DNA of 64,000 nucleotides. Source: Amycolatopsis sp. NBRC 101858. GTDB taxonomy: Bacteria; Actinomycetota; Actinomycetes; Mycobacteriales; Pseudonocardiaceae. Position 1 is the first letter of the stretch. Each line of letters starts with the position of its first letter. The notes below the pieces were generated by a model, which saw only the letters and a list, made by a program, of their open reading frames with translations, ran no database searches and was not told the origin of the DNA. Shown here piece by piece: positions 1 to 8,910 of the stretch. The stretch spans positions 1 through 64,000 of the forward strand of contig NZ_BSTD01000002.1 in NCBI RefSeq assembly GCF_030269325.1, written 5' to 3'. The position numbers and the translations under genes are program-made.

Positions 1-502
1 TGAGGCAGTCGTCGGCGCGGTTCATCGTGCAGATGGTGACCGCGGTCGGGCGGATCTTCTCCGGCGCTTCGACCGTCCAGCGGACCTGCTCCACCCGCAG
101 CGTCTGCCCGCCCTCGGTTTCCAGGTCGAGCCAGAGGGCGCCGCCGTCGTAGAACTTGTCCAGCTGCGAGGTCAGCGTGACCTTGGTCTGCTTGACGTCG
201 GAGACCTGCTCGGCGGCGACCACGCGCGGTTCACCTTCGACGTCGGAGGCACCCATCGACAGCAGCCCGGTGCCGGTCACGACGGCCTCGACCGAGACCT
301 CGGTCACCGTGGACCAGCGCTGCCAGTACGACGCCGGAAAACGGCCGAAATAGGTGTTGCCGGAGACCTTCGTGGCCGGGGCCAGCCGGATCGCGTCGCG
401 GTCCCGGACCGCCGAACCGGTGTGGACCTCGGCGTAGAGGTCCTTGCTGACGATCGGCGCCGGGCCCGCGTACAGGCCGCGCTGCGCGGTGAGGTCGGTC
501 AT
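1..502 (-). CDS. glfT2: Galactofuranosyltransferase GlfT2, N-terminal part (runs off left edge)
   Basis: GlfT2 builds the galactan of arabinogalactan from UDP-galactofuranose at the cytoplasmic membrane. Only the first 167 codons are present. They cover the family's N-terminal beta domain, with TYFGRFPASYWQRWS at residues 50-64 (mycobacterial GlfT2 has a near-identical TYFNAFPASYWRRW stretch). The GT-A domain is just beginning at TICTMNRADDCL. The ATG at 502 lies 2 bp after the stop of the preceding membrane protein, so the gene is the third of a co-directional run. The family call is from remembered mycobacterial homologues and is strong; the catalytic DDD region is outside the window. Confidence 0.88.
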   Translation of the reverse strand, partial: MTDLTAQRGLYAGPAPIVSKDLYAEVHTGSAVRDRDAIRLAPATKVSGNTYFGRFPASYWQRWSTVTEVSVEAVVTGTGLLSMGASDVEGEPRVVAAEQVSDVKQTKVTLTSQLDKFYDGGALWLDLETEGGQTLRVEQVRWTVEAPEKIRPTAVTICTMNRADDCL

Positions 503-504
503 GC

Positions 505-2007
505 TCAAGCTCCGCTTCCGTTGCCCCGGACGAGATACAGCTGCTGGGTGCCGGCCCACGGCGACGTCAGTGTCCAGTGGGCCAGCGCACCGGGCGGCGG
601 ATCGCCACGCACCAGGGCGTAGTCGGTGACGATCGGCCGGTCGCCGAAGTCGAAGAACCGGAAGTTGACGTCGACCAGCGCCCGGCCGAGCGCGCCGAGG
701 TGGGCCTCGCGCTCGGTGATGGCCGGCCCGACGGCGCCGCGGTCGTCGAAGAGGTCGACGATCGCGCAGCCGCAGCTGTAGGCCAGCACGCCGATCTCGC
801 CGCCGCTGCGCACGGTGCCGCCGCCGACCAGCCGGCCGAGCTCCGGTCCGATCCGCTCGTAGTCCGCGGTCGCGTCATGGTTGGACATCAGCGGCGCGAA
901 CCGCCGCGGCAGGCCACCGGCCGCGTAGGCGCCGACACCGGCCACCAGGACAGCCGCGACCGCGACGGCGGCCGCCACCCGGGCCGGCACGCGGACCGCG
1001 GCCGCCGCGGCGGCCGCGAGGAAGAGCGTCGCCGCGACCAGGCTCGGCCCGTAGTACCAGTGGTAGGGCGGCACGTGCAGCCGCGTGTAGGCCAGGTAGT
1101 GCGCGATCCCGGCGGGCACCAGCGGGACGAACGGCCGCACCCGGGCCCACACCGGGCCGCCGCGGGCCGCGTCCGCCACGCAGAGCGCGAAGGCGAGCAG
1201 GGCGAGCGCGGCCGGGAGGAAGGAGGCGACCGTCGCCCACGGGAAGACCTCGGCGTAGAGGCCGGGGCCGTTGCCGAAGTCCCACTGCCCCCAGGACTTC
1301 TGCAGGGTCTTGATGATCACCGTGTCCGGCACCGCCGACCCGAGCACCACCCAGCTGAAGGCGAACCAGGGGAGCGCGACCGCCGCCGCGGCGAGCACCG
1401 ACTGCCACGCCTTCTCCCAGAACCGGCGCCGCAGCGCGAACAGCACCAGCGCGACCACGACCAGATCGAGCCGGACGAGGGCGAGCAGCCCGGTCAGGAC
1501 GCCGAGGGCGACCGGCCGCCGTTCCGTCGCGAAGACCAGCAGCCAGGCGAGGCCGGCCGCGCCGAGCTCGACCTCGAGCCCCATCGACGACAGCAGCAGC
1601 GGGTTCACCGTCAGCAGCGCGACGGCGGCCGGCGCGAACCAGGACGGCAGCCCCGCCCGGCCGCCGGCCCGGCGCAGCGCGAGGGCCAGCGCGACCTGGC
1701 AGAGCACGAACAGCGCACCGGCGGCGAGCACCGCGTCGCGCAGGACCAGGGTCAGCGCGGCGAGGAGCAGGACGTTCAGCGGCGACGTCGCGGTGTTCGA
1801 CGTCTCCGCCGGGATCAGGCCCCAGTGCGCGTGGAAGGCCAGGTTGCGCGCGTAGGAGAGGGTGATGAACGTGTCGTCCACCAGGTGCGGGCGCACCGCG
1901 GCGAAGACGAGCGCGGAGAGGACGGCCGTGACGCCGGGCAGCACCCAGCGCCGGGATCCCGGGGTGCTCGTCGTGGCACCCGGCTCCCGCCGTTCGGTCA
2001 CGATCAC
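505..2007 (-). CDS. GT-C type membrane glycosyltransferase-like protein, copy A (AftB-like)
   Basis: A 500-residue polytopic membrane protein with roughly ten hydrophobic segments. Near the N-terminus it has a DDTFITLSYARNLA motif followed about 20 residues later by TATSPLNVLL. This resembles the acidic first-loop signature of GT-C arabinofuranosyl- and mannosyltransferases that use decaprenyl-phosphate sugars, such as AftB (DDGLIVLRTVRNLL). The C-terminal 130 residues form a soluble extracytoplasmic part. The GTG start at 2007 overlaps the TGA of copy B by 4 bp, implying translational coupling. Position next to glfT2 supports a cell-wall arabinogalactan role, but substrate and linkage cannot be read from sequence. 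At 500 residues it is shorter than AftB (about 630). Confidence 0.7.
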   Translation of the reverse strand: MIVTERREPGATTSTPGSRRWVLPGVTAVLSALVFAAVRPHLVDDTFITLSYARNLAFHAHWGLIPAETSNTATSPLNVLLLAALTLVLRDAVLAAGALFVLCQVALALALRRAGGRAGLPSWFAPAAVALLTVNPLLLSSMGLEVELGAAGLAWLLVFATERRPVALGVLTGLLALVRLDLVVVALVLFALRRRFWEKAWQSVLAAAAVALPWFAFSWVVLGSAVPDTVIIKTLQKSWGQWDFGNGPGLYAEVFPWATVASFLPAALALLAFALCVADAARGGPVWARVRPFVPLVPAGIAHYLAYTRLHVPPYHWYYGPSLVAATLFLAAAAAAAVRVPARVAAAVAVAAVLVAGVGAYAAGGLPRRFAPLMSNHDATADYERIGPELGRLVGGGTVRSGGEIGVLAYSCGCAIVDLFDDRGAVGPAITEREAHLGALGRALVDVNFRFFDFGDRPIVTDYALVRGDPPPGALAHWTLTSPWAGTQQLYLVRGNGSGA

Positions 2008-3608
2008 GGTTCGCGGGTGAGGGTGAAGTGGCCGACGCCCTTCGCCGCGGACTGCACTTGCCAGCTGTCCGGCCCGGTCGCCGGCCCCGAGCCGTACTGC
2101 AGCCGGTAGTCCGGCTTGCGCGGGGTGATCGAGCGGTCCAGCCAGTGGTAGTTCACCCGCAGCGCAAGGCTCATCAACGGGTTCGCCGTCGCGATCCGCT
2201 GCTCGACGAGCTCCTTCGCGTGGCCGCGGTCGGAGAACTCGTCGATGATGGCGCACTCGCAGTAGTACGCGAGGGTGCCGATCTCCCCGGGACTGGCCAC
2301 GCTCGCGCCGTCGAGCCGCGCGCCCAGCTCCTTGCCGACCCGCGCGTAGTCCTGCGCGCTGGCCCAGTTCCCGAAGATGACCGGCGACTTCCACGGCACG
2401 CCCTGCGCGGCGTCGACGGCCGCCGCGCTCAGCACCAGCACCCCGGTCAGCCCGAGCGCCAGCAGCGGGGGACCGGTGCGCAGCTCCGTCCGCTCACGTG
2501 CCTGCCCGAACCAGGCACCGAAGGCCGCGACGGCGAAACTGCCCACCGTCGTCGTCGGAGCCACGTAGTACCAATGGAAGGGGCCGACGCCGATGAACGA
2601 ATAGGCGACGAAGTAGAGGATCCCGCCGGCCCCCAGCGCCGCGACCGGGCCGAGCGCGGGGAACTCCGGCCAGCGCACCGAGAACCGCGCCGCCGCCCAC
2701 ACGGCGAGCGCGACCACGCCGAGCAATGCGGGCACGAACGACACGAGCACGGTGACGGGGTAGCCGAGGTAGTACATCACCGGTCCGGTGCTGTAGGTCC
2801 ACGGCGCGAACAGGCCCACCTGGGTCTGCTTGATCGCCAGTGTGTCGGGCACGAACGAGCCGAAGGCGACCCAGCTGAAGACGAACCACGGCGCCGCGGT
2901 CAGCACCGCGAACCCGGCGGCCGGCAGCAGCCGCCGCCGGATCGCGGGCGCGCTGAGCGCGATCACCACGACGAACACGACGAGGTCGAGCCGGGTGAGG
3001 ACGGTGAGCCCGGCGGTGACGCCGAACAGGATCGGCCGGCCTTCGAGCGCGAAGACCGTCAGCACCAGCAGGACGGCGGGGATCAAGAGGACTTCGAGAC
3101 CGATGGCGGACAACACGAACGGGTTGACCAGGACCAGTGTGACGCCGAGCACCCCGGCCGCGGGCGGCAGCGCCAGCTTCCGCCCGATGCGCTGCCAGGC
3201 CCAGCCGAGCGCGCCGCCGCACAGGACCGTCAGGATCCCGAGCGCGACGACCGGGTGCGGGTCGCCGGCCACCCGCGTCACCAGGGTGAGCGCGGCAAGG
3301 AGCAGGACGTTCAGCGGTGACGTCGCGGAGTTCGCCGGCGAGCCGGGGATGATGCCCCATTCGCCGTGCACGGCGAGGTTCTTCGCGTAGGCGAGCGTGA
3401 TGTAGCCGTCGTCGGTGAGACTGCCGCGCACCACCAGGAAAAGCGCGGCGCCCAGTACCGCCCCGAAGACGGGCAGCCACCGTCCTCGCGCGTTCACCTG
3501 CTCCGCTTCCGTTTCCGGTAGCACCTTTTCACCCCGCGGAAGCGCCACCGGCGCCGGATCCGTCATCTGCCCGATCGACATGTCCCGGGGACCGTAGTGA
3601 CGCTTCAT
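2004..3608 (-). CDS. GT-C type membrane glycosyltransferase-like protein, copy B (AftB-like)
   Basis: A 534-residue paralogue of the downstream gene. Both share the DDGYITLAYAKNLA-type first-loop motif, the following SATSPLNVLLLAALTLV, and a C-terminal soluble region with a conserved EIGTLAYYCECAI versus EIGVLAYSCGCAI stretch. Many hydrophobic segments follow a basic N-terminus. The pair looks like a tandem duplication that diverged. The ATG at 3608 is not preceded by a strong ribosome site; in-frame ATGs at residues 10 and 15 are alternatives. It leads the run towards glfT2, so a role in transferring lipid-linked pentose or hexose to the wall polymer is inferred, not shown. Confidence 0.7.
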   Translation of the reverse strand: MKRHYGPRDMSIGQMTDPAPVALPRGEKVLPETEAEQVNARGRWLPVFGAVLGAALFLVVRGSLTDDGYITLAYAKNLAVHGEWGIIPGSPANSATSPLNVLLLAALTLVTRVAGDPHPVVALGILTVLCGGALGWAWQRIGRKLALPPAAGVLGVTLVLVNPFVLSAIGLEVLLIPAVLLVLTVFALEGRPILFGVTAGLTVLTRLDLVVFVVVIALSAPAIRRRLLPAAGFAVLTAAPWFVFSWVAFGSFVPDTLAIKQTQVGLFAPWTYSTGPVMYYLGYPVTVLVSFVPALLGVVALAVWAAARFSVRWPEFPALGPVAALGAGGILYFVAYSFIGVGPFHWYYVAPTTTVGSFAVAAFGAWFGQARERTELRTGPPLLALGLTGVLVLSAAAVDAAQGVPWKSPVIFGNWASAQDYARVGKELGARLDGASVASPGEIGTLAYYCECAIIDEFSDRGHAKELVEQRIATANPLMSLALRVNYHWLDRSITPRKPDYRLQYGSGPATGPDSWQVQSAAKGVGHFTLTREP

Positions 3609-3743
3609 TACAGCGGTGCTACGTCACGGTTATGTCCGCCTGCTCTGTGGAACATCACCCGATGGTGGCACGGCCGGAGTGGGCTCGCAGTGTGACCGGG
3701 CTCCATTGTGGACGACTTCGGCCGCCGGTTCGCGGCCGTGCGG

Positions 3744-5162
3744 TCAGGTCCGGCGCCGCCGGGTGGTGACCAGGACCAGTGCGGTGCCACCGGTCAGGAG
3801 CAGCGCGCCGACGCCGAGGATCGGGCCGACGTCGGTTCCGGTGTCCGGCAGGCGGCCGCTGCCGCCCGGGGTGGTCGGTGCCGGTGCCGGGGCCGTCGAA
3901 CTGGTCGAACTCGTCGATGTCGGCGTCGTCGTCGGCGTCGTGGTGGAGGTGGTCGTGCCGGACGGGCCGGTGGTGGTCGGCGCCGTGGAGGTGATCGTCG
4001 GTTCGGTCGTGGTCGGCGTGGTGCTGGTGGTCGGCTCGCTGGTGGTGGTGGTCGTCGTCGGCGCGGTGGTGGTCGAGGTGCTCGTCGTGCTGGTGGCGGG
4101 GGTCGTCGTGGTCGGTTCGGGTTTGTCGCACGAGGGCAGGTCGCCGGTGAACGGGTACGCGTGGAACTCCTGGCCGCTGCCCGGGCCGGTGCTCGCGCCG
4201 TGGACGAGGTTGCCCGCCGTGAAGAAGCGGCCGTTGGTGCCCGGGAGCGTCACGGTCGTCGTCCCGGCGGGGTTGCCGGCCAGCACGCTGCCCTGGAACA
4301 TGCCGCTGCCCGCGAGGTGGACCGTGGTGGCCGCCGGGAAGTTCCACAGCAGGCGGGGGCGCAGCCGGTTCAGCGGGTCGTTGTCGTCGAGGGTGCCGCT
4401 GTAGGTGTTGATCGTCCGGACCGCGCCGGTGAGGTTCACCAGCACGGTCGCGCCGGCCGGGATGCCGGCGAACGCGATGCCCTGCGCGCCGCCGCCCGGC
4501 CCGGCGATGTCCTGGGTGACGGTGAAGACCTGCAGCGCCGACTTCCCGTCGCCGGTGAAGAGCGTCTGGTAGTTCTGGTTCTGCACGGTCCCGGTGGCCG
4601 CCGTCCGGGCGTAGCACTCGCTCGCGGCGGTGAGCTTGCTCCGCAGTCCTTCGTACGGCTTCATCGCGGCGGTGTCGTGGACGAGCTTCCCGATCACGGT
4701 GCCGGTGACCGTCCCGGCGTGGCGGACCACGCCGCCTGCCGAGTCGCCCACGGCGTCGAGCCGCTGCTGGTCGGCGACCGTCAGGTCCCCGCCGACGGTG
4801 AGGAAGTCGGCACCGTCCGGCGGCGGCACGCGCGAGCCGACCCCGGCGACGCCGACGTTGTAGATCGCCGACCCGGCGGTCTTGCGCAGCGTGAAGCCGC
4901 CGCCGACGACCACCCGGCCCTCCGCCTCGGCGGCGCTGCCGGTGACGCGCATGGTGCCCCCGACGAACAGGTTCACCCCGTTGTCCCGTCCGGCGAACGC
5001 GCCGTTGCCGACCGGCGGGTGGGGATCGGGACAACTCCCGGGCACGCACGGCCCGAGGCCGCCGGGCAGCGGGTCGGCGTGCGCGGACCGCACGACGGGC
5101 ACCGAGAGCACCACGAGCCCGCAGGCCGCCAGCGCCGCCAGGGCGGCATGGGTCGCGCGCAC
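3744..5162 (-). CDS. LPXTG-anchored choice-of-anchor A family surface protein
   Basis: A 472-residue exported protein. An N-terminal signal peptide ([18 protein letters not shown], cut near AHA-DP) precedes a beta-rich domain of the choice-of-anchor A type (about residues 35-320). A low-complexity Thr/Ser/Pro stalk of about 115 residues follows. The C-terminus is a sortase signal: LPDTG, a hydrophobic segment, then RRRRT. It should therefore be covalently linked to peptidoglycan and held away from the wall by the stalk. The GTG at 5162 has a GGGAGG site 4 nt upstream. The ligand is unknown; some related proteins are called collagen-binding, which cannot be judged here. No sortase gene is nearby. 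Confidence 0.8.
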   Translation of the reverse strand: MRATHAALAALAACGLVVLSVPVVRSAHADPLPGGLGPCVPGSCPDPHPPVGNGAFAGRDNGVNLFVGGTMRVTGSAAEAEGRVVVGGGFTLRKTAGSAIYNVGVAGVGSRVPPPDGADFLTVGGDLTVADQQRLDAVGDSAGGVVRHAGTVTGTVIGKLVHDTAAMKPYEGLRSKLTAASECYARTAATGTVQNQNYQTLFTGDGKSALQVFTVTQDIAGPGGGAQGIAFAGIPAGATVLVNLTGAVRTINTYSGTLDDNDPLNRLRPRLLWNFPAATTVHLAGSGMFQGSVLAGNPAGTTTVTLPGTNGRFFTAGNLVHGASTGPGSGQEFHAYPFTGDLPSCDKPEPTTTTPATSTTSTSTTTAPTTTTTTSEPTTSTTPTTTEPTITSTAPTTTGPSGTTTSTTTPTTTPTSTSSTSSTAPAPAPTTPGGSGRLPDTGTDVGPILGVGALLLTGGTALVLVTTRRRRT

Positions 5163-5425
5163 GGGACCTCCCCTGTCCACTGTGGACTCGTCGGTTCGGA
5201 CGCTAGCGGCCGGGCACCCGGGGCGCCCGCCGATCCACCCGATCGAGGGCCGCCGGGCGCGCTGCCACTTCACGCGGTGCGCCCGGCCATCCCACCGGCG
5301 AGGTCGCGCGCTTCGCCGCCCGCGTACCGGCCGAGGCCCGGCCTCAGTGGACGGACCCGGCCCGATGAAATCCGGATGACCGCGACTTCCTCCCGGGGCG
5401 GGATGCGCCCGCGCCGCGTGCTTCC

Positions 5426-5431
5426 TACGCT
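5426..5431 (+). promoter_or_regulatory. -10 box of a probable leaderless kinase transcript
   Basis: TACGCT fits the actinobacterial TANNNT -10 consensus and ends 7 nt before the GTG at 5439. This spacing would place the transcript start at or next to the start codon. It was used to choose the kinase start. Confidence 0.45.
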
Positions 5432-5438
5432 GGGTGGT

Positions 5439-6605
5439 GTGGGGGCGAGGGTGGTGAGCGGGGTCCGGGCCCGCCTGGAGACGAGCCTCGGCCGCGCCGG
5501 GATCGCGCTTCCGTGGTGGGTTCCGGTCGCCGTGACCGCCTTCGGGGTGGTGCTGGCGGTGGCGGCGGTGGCGCAACGAGGGGCGCTGGTGCCGCCGGCA
5601 CCGATCGCCCTCGCCGGGCTGCTGGCCGTCGTCACCGCGCTCGGCTGGGCCGTCACCGGGGTGATCGCGCCGCCGTGGCTCAAGGCGCTCACCGTGCTCG
5701 CCGCCGTCGCGATCCTGCTGGCGCGGCCGGTCGTGCCCGACTTCGCCCCGGTCGTGCTGGTGGTGCTGGCCGCCGAGACGGCGGCGATCGCCCGGCCGGC
5801 GATCGCGTTCGCCGTCGCCGCCGCGAGCGTCGCGACGCTGAGCGTGGCCGCGGCCCGGGTCGGGCTGGTCGGGTTCCCGGTCTACGTCGCGGCCGTGCTG
5901 CTCGGCCTGGCCGCCGGGTTCATGCTCCGCTGGTACGTGCGGGCGCTGGACGCCGAGCGCGCCGCCCGGGACGCCGTCCGCGACCAGGCCGTCCTCGCCG
6001 AACGGCAGCGGATCGCCCGCGAGGTGCACGACGTCGTCGCCCACTCGCTGAGCATCACGCTGCTGCACCTCACCGGCACCCGGCACGCCCTCCAGCAGGA
6101 CCGCGACGTCGAGGAGGCCCTCGAAGGGCTCGCCGAGGCCGAGCGCGTCGGGCGCACCGCGATGGCCGACATCCGCCGGACCGTCGGTGTGCTGGCCGAA
6201 GCGCCCGCCGGGACCCGCCCGCTGCCCGGCGCGCGCGACATCCCCGCGCTGGTCGAGCGCACCCGCGCGGCCGGGCTGGCCGTGCGGTACGAGCAGGCGG
6301 GCGACCTGGCCGCCGTGCCGGACCTGGCCGGGCTCGGGCTCTACCGCATCGCGCAGGAGTCGCTGGCCAACATCGCCAAGCACGGCGGCGGGGCGCCGGC
6401 CCGGATGCGCCTCGACGTCGGCCCGGACGGCGCCCGGCTGGTCGTCCGCAACCGGCTGCCGGCCGGCGGCCCGCCCGGCACCGGCGGCTCGGGCGTGAAG
6501 GGGATGTCCGCGCGGGCCGGCCAGCTGGGCGCCGAACTGACCGCGGGCCCGGACGGCGCGGACTGGGTCGTCGCGGTCGGCGTGCCCGCGGGCGGCCCGG
6601 CGTGA
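5439..6605 (+). CDS. Two-component sensor histidine kinase (HisKA_3, NarL/DesK type)
   Basis: A 388-residue membrane kinase with four to five N-terminal hydrophobic segments (about residues 10-165). The HisKA_3 dimerisation domain carries the H-box [12 protein letters not shown] with phosphoacceptor His197. The C-terminal HATPase_c domain has an N-box-like LANIAKHGG and the glycine loop GSGVKGM. There is no recognisable extracellular sensor domain, so the signal is probably membrane or intramembrane. The GTG at 5439 is chosen from the -10 box 7 nt upstream; GTGs at 5451 and 5454 are alternatives. It overlaps the response regulator by 4 bp (GTGA), so the two form a cognate pair. Confidence 0.88.
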   Translation: MGARVVSGVRARLETSLGRAGIALPWWVPVAVTAFGVVLAVAAVAQRGALVPPAPIALAGLLAVVTALGWAVTGVIAPPWLKALTVLAAVAILLARPVVPDFAPVVLVVLAAETAAIARPAIAFAVAAASVATLSVAAARVGLVGFPVYVAAVLLGLAAGFMLRWYVRALDAERAARDAVRDQAVLAERQRIAREVHDVVAHSLSITLLHLTGTRHALQQDRDVEEALEGLAEAERVGRTAMADIRRTVGVLAEAPAGTRPLPGARDIPALVERTRAAGLAVRYEQAGDLAAVPDLAGLGLYRIAQESLANIAKHGGGAPARMRLDVGPDGARLVVRNRLPAGGPPGTGGSGVKGMSARAGQLGAELTAGPDGADWVVAVGVPAGGPA

Positions 6606-8083
6606 CGGCGGGCGAAGTCCGGGTCCTGCTGGTCGACGACCAGGAGCTCGTGCGTTCCGGGCTGCGGCGGATCCTGCGCCGCCGGGACGGGTTCGTCATC
6701 GCGGGGGAGTGCGGCGACGGCGCGGACGTCCCCGCGGCCCTGGCCGCCACCGAGGTCGACGTCGTGGTGATGGACCTGCGGATGAAGCACGTGGACGGGA
6801 TCGAGGCGACGCGGCGGCTCGGCGGGCGCCCGCCCGTGCTGGCGTTGACCACGTTCGACGACGACGAGCTGCTGGCGGGCGCGCTGCGCGCGGGCGCGGT
6901 CGGCTACGTCCTCAAGGACTCGCCGGCGGAGGACCTCATCCGCGCCGTCCGGGCGGTCGCGGCGGGCGACGCCTGGCTCGACGCCGCGGTGACCGCCCGC
7001 GTCCTCACGACCTACCGGCGCGCCCCCGCCGGCGAGCCCGCGGGCCCGGCGCCGGGACTGCTGACGCCGCGCGAGCTGGACGTGCTGCGGGCGGCCGGGC
7101 GCGGGCTGAGCAACGCCGAGATCGCCGGTGCGCTGGTCGTCTCGGAGCTGACCGTGAAGAGCCACCTGGGCCGGATCTTCACCAAGCTGGGCCTGCGCGA
7201 CCGCGCCGCCGCGGTCGTCTACGCGTTCGACCACGGCGTCGTCAGCCCGCGGGTGTCCGTTGTGGACGATGCGCCGGTCCGGCCGGCCGTCGCCGAGCCG
7301 GTGCCCGTGCCGGGACTGCGGTTCTCGGTGCTGGGGCCGCTGCGCGCGTGGCGCGGCGGCAGCCCGCTGGACCTCGGGCCGGTGCGCCAGCAGGCCCTGC
7401 TGGCCGCGCTGGTGCTGCGCCCCGGCGTCACGGTCAGCCAGGCCGAGCTGCTCGACGGCGTCTGGGGGCTGGAACCGCCGGGCACCGGGGGCCGCGTGCT
7501 GCCGGTGTACGTGCACCGGCTGCGCAAGTGCCTGCGCGGGCCCGGCGAGCGGACCCCGGACTCGGTGATCGGCCGCACGCGCGGCGGCTACCGGTTCGAC
7601 GGCGACGGCGTCCGCATCGACACGGCCCGGCTGGCGGAGCTGACCGCGGCCGCGGGCGCCGCCGAGGAGTCCGGCGACCTGGCCGCGGCCGCGTCGTCCT
7701 GCGCCGCCGCGCTCGGGCTGTTCCACGGCGAGCCGCTGTCCGGGCTGCCGGGACCGTTCGCGGACGGCCAGCGGCTGCGGCTGACCGAGCGGCGGAGCAC
7801 GCTCTGGGCGCGCAAGGCGCAGCTGCAGCTGCGGTTGGGCCGGTACGCCGAGACGGCCGACGAGCTGTCCGCGGTGCTGGCACTGGAACCGTTGCGCGAG
7901 CCGCTGGCGGCGCTGCTGATGCGGGCGCTGCAGGCCACCGGCCGCCGTGCCGAAGCGATCGCGGCGTACGGCCGGATCCGCGACCGGCTGGCCGCGGACC
8001 TGGGCGTCGAACCGGGGGAGGAGCTGCGGCGCACCCACCGGGCGGTGCTCGACGACGTGCTCCACCCGGACCTGCGGGCCTAG
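6602..8083 (+). CDS. Response regulator fused to a SARP/BTAD regulator
   Basis: A single uninterrupted 493-residue protein with four domains. Residues 1-125 are a receiver with phosphoacceptor Asp58 (VVVMDLRM) and a late KDSPAEDL lysine. Residues 155-215 are a LuxR-type HTH ([20 protein letters not shown]). Residues 245-320 are an OmpR-type winged helix ([10 protein letters not shown] to [10 protein letters not shown]). Residues 330-480 are a bacterial transcriptional activator domain ending in the typical [17 protein letters not shown]. The first half alone is a normal NarL regulator and the second half alone a normal small SARP. The fusion gives one protein two DNA-binding domains. Its stop overlaps the convergent STAS gene stop within CTAG. 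Confidence 0.9.
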   Translation: MTAGEVRVLLVDDQELVRSGLRRILRRRDGFVIAGECGDGADVPAALAATEVDVVVMDLRMKHVDGIEATRRLGGRPPVLALTTFDDDELLAGALRAGAVGYVLKDSPAEDLIRAVRAVAAGDAWLDAAVTARVLTTYRRAPAGEPAGPAPGLLTPRELDVLRAAGRGLSNAEIAGALVVSELTVKSHLGRIFTKLGLRDRAAAVVYAFDHGVVSPRVSVVDDAPVRPAVAEPVPVPGLRFSVLGPLRAWRGGSPLDLGPVRQQALLAALVLRPGVTVSQAELLDGVWGLEPPGTGGRVLPVYVHRLRKCLRGPGERTPDSVIGRTRGGYRFDGDGVRIDTARLAELTAAAGAAEESGDLAAAASSCAAALGLFHGEPLSGLPGPFADGQRLRLTERRSTLWARKAQLQLRLGRYAETADELSAVLALEPLREPLAALLMRALQATGRRAEAIAAYGRIRDRLAADLGVEPGEELRRTHRAVLDDVLHPDLRA

Positions 8084-8463
8084 GAGACGCGGGTGGCCCG
8101 GCTCCCGGTGACCGCGGCGCGGGCTTCGGCGAGGCCGGGGTGCAGCGGCAGCACGCGGTCCAGGCCGAGGATGGCCAAGGGCCGGGCGACGGTGGTCCTG
8201 GCCGCCGCGATGGCGTAGGGGATGCCGCGCGCGAGGGCTTCGCGGTAGGACTCGACCAGGACGCTGAAGACGGTCGAGTCGCAGAAGGTCGTCTCGGTGA
8301 GGTCGGCGACGACCGCGGCCGCGCCGCCGTCGCCGAACGGGCTCAGCAGCGCGTCGCGGAGCCGGCTCGTGGTGGCCAGGTCGAGGTCGCCGGCGCAGCG
8401 GACGGTCACGATCCCCGCGTCGGTCGTGGTCGCGAAGCGGGGCTGTGTGTGGTTGTCGGTCAT
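8080..8463 (-). CDS. STAS-domain anti-sigma factor antagonist-like protein
   Basis: A 127-residue single-domain STAS protein. The core GIVTVRCAGDLDLATTSRLR and the helix-start motif FCDSTVFSVLV match anti-anti-sigma factors, where the serine after the conserved Asp is phosphorylated by an anti-sigma kinase. That serine (D-S-T) is present, so regulation by a partner kinase is plausible; no such kinase gene is adjacent. The ATG at 8463 has a good AGGAGGG site. The gene converges on the regulator fusion, sharing the CTAG that supplies both stop codons. Confidence 0.8.
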   Translation of the reverse strand: MTDNHTQPRFATTTDAGIVTVRCAGDLDLATTSRLRDALLSPFGDGGAAAVVADLTETTFCDSTVFSVLVESYREALARGIPYAIAAARTTVARPLAILGLDRVLPLHPGLAEARAAVTGSRATRVS

Positions 8464-8910
8464 CGGGGTCCCTCCTGCACCGCCAGGTACCCACGGCGGC
8501 CCGGGTTCACTCGCCGGGTGGGGCGAATTCGTGCGGCATCCGAGGGACAGCGATGCACAAGCGTTGCGCGCGGGTATAACTTGGCTGGGCAGCACCCACC
8601 GCCGATGACCGGGCGGGCCGTGGCGGGTTGCCACACCCCACGGCCGGCCGGATCCGGCCGACGCGGGCCGGATCCCCGGCGCCGGGCGGCGCCGAGGGGA
8701 CGCGGCAGGCCGACGCCCCGCCGCCGCGTCCCCGCCTCGTCCGTTTCGGTTGTGCCGCAGCGGTATCGCCGGTCCGGCTTCGCCGCGGGACGGCGGTGGC
8801 CGGCGCGCCGATCTTCGCCGGCCGCCGGGCGGCGATCTCCGGCCACGTGTCCCCGCCGGTCAGGTGGCCCGGCCGTCGCTAAGCTGCGATGAGCGAGGCG
8901 AAGGGGAACG
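8464..8910. other. Divergent intergenic region, 447 bp
   Basis: This region separates the STAS gene (minus) from the MerR gene (plus). No convincing gene, hairpin or repeat was seen. A TAAGCT hexamer about 30 bp before the MerR start is a possible -10, and the MerR gene has an AAGGGG ribosome site. A GGGTAT at about 8569 resembles a sigma-B/F -10, but no matching -35 was found at the usual distance. Confidence 0.4.

Noticed and set aside
3616..4404. Open frame of repeated valines opposite the LPXTG protein
   Set aside because: It is the antisense reading of the Thr/Ser-rich stalk codons and not a gene.
8560..8580. Sigma-B/F promoter (GGGTAT) upstream of the MerR gene
   Set aside because: No GTTT-like -35 lies at the required distance and the site is over 330 bp from the gene.
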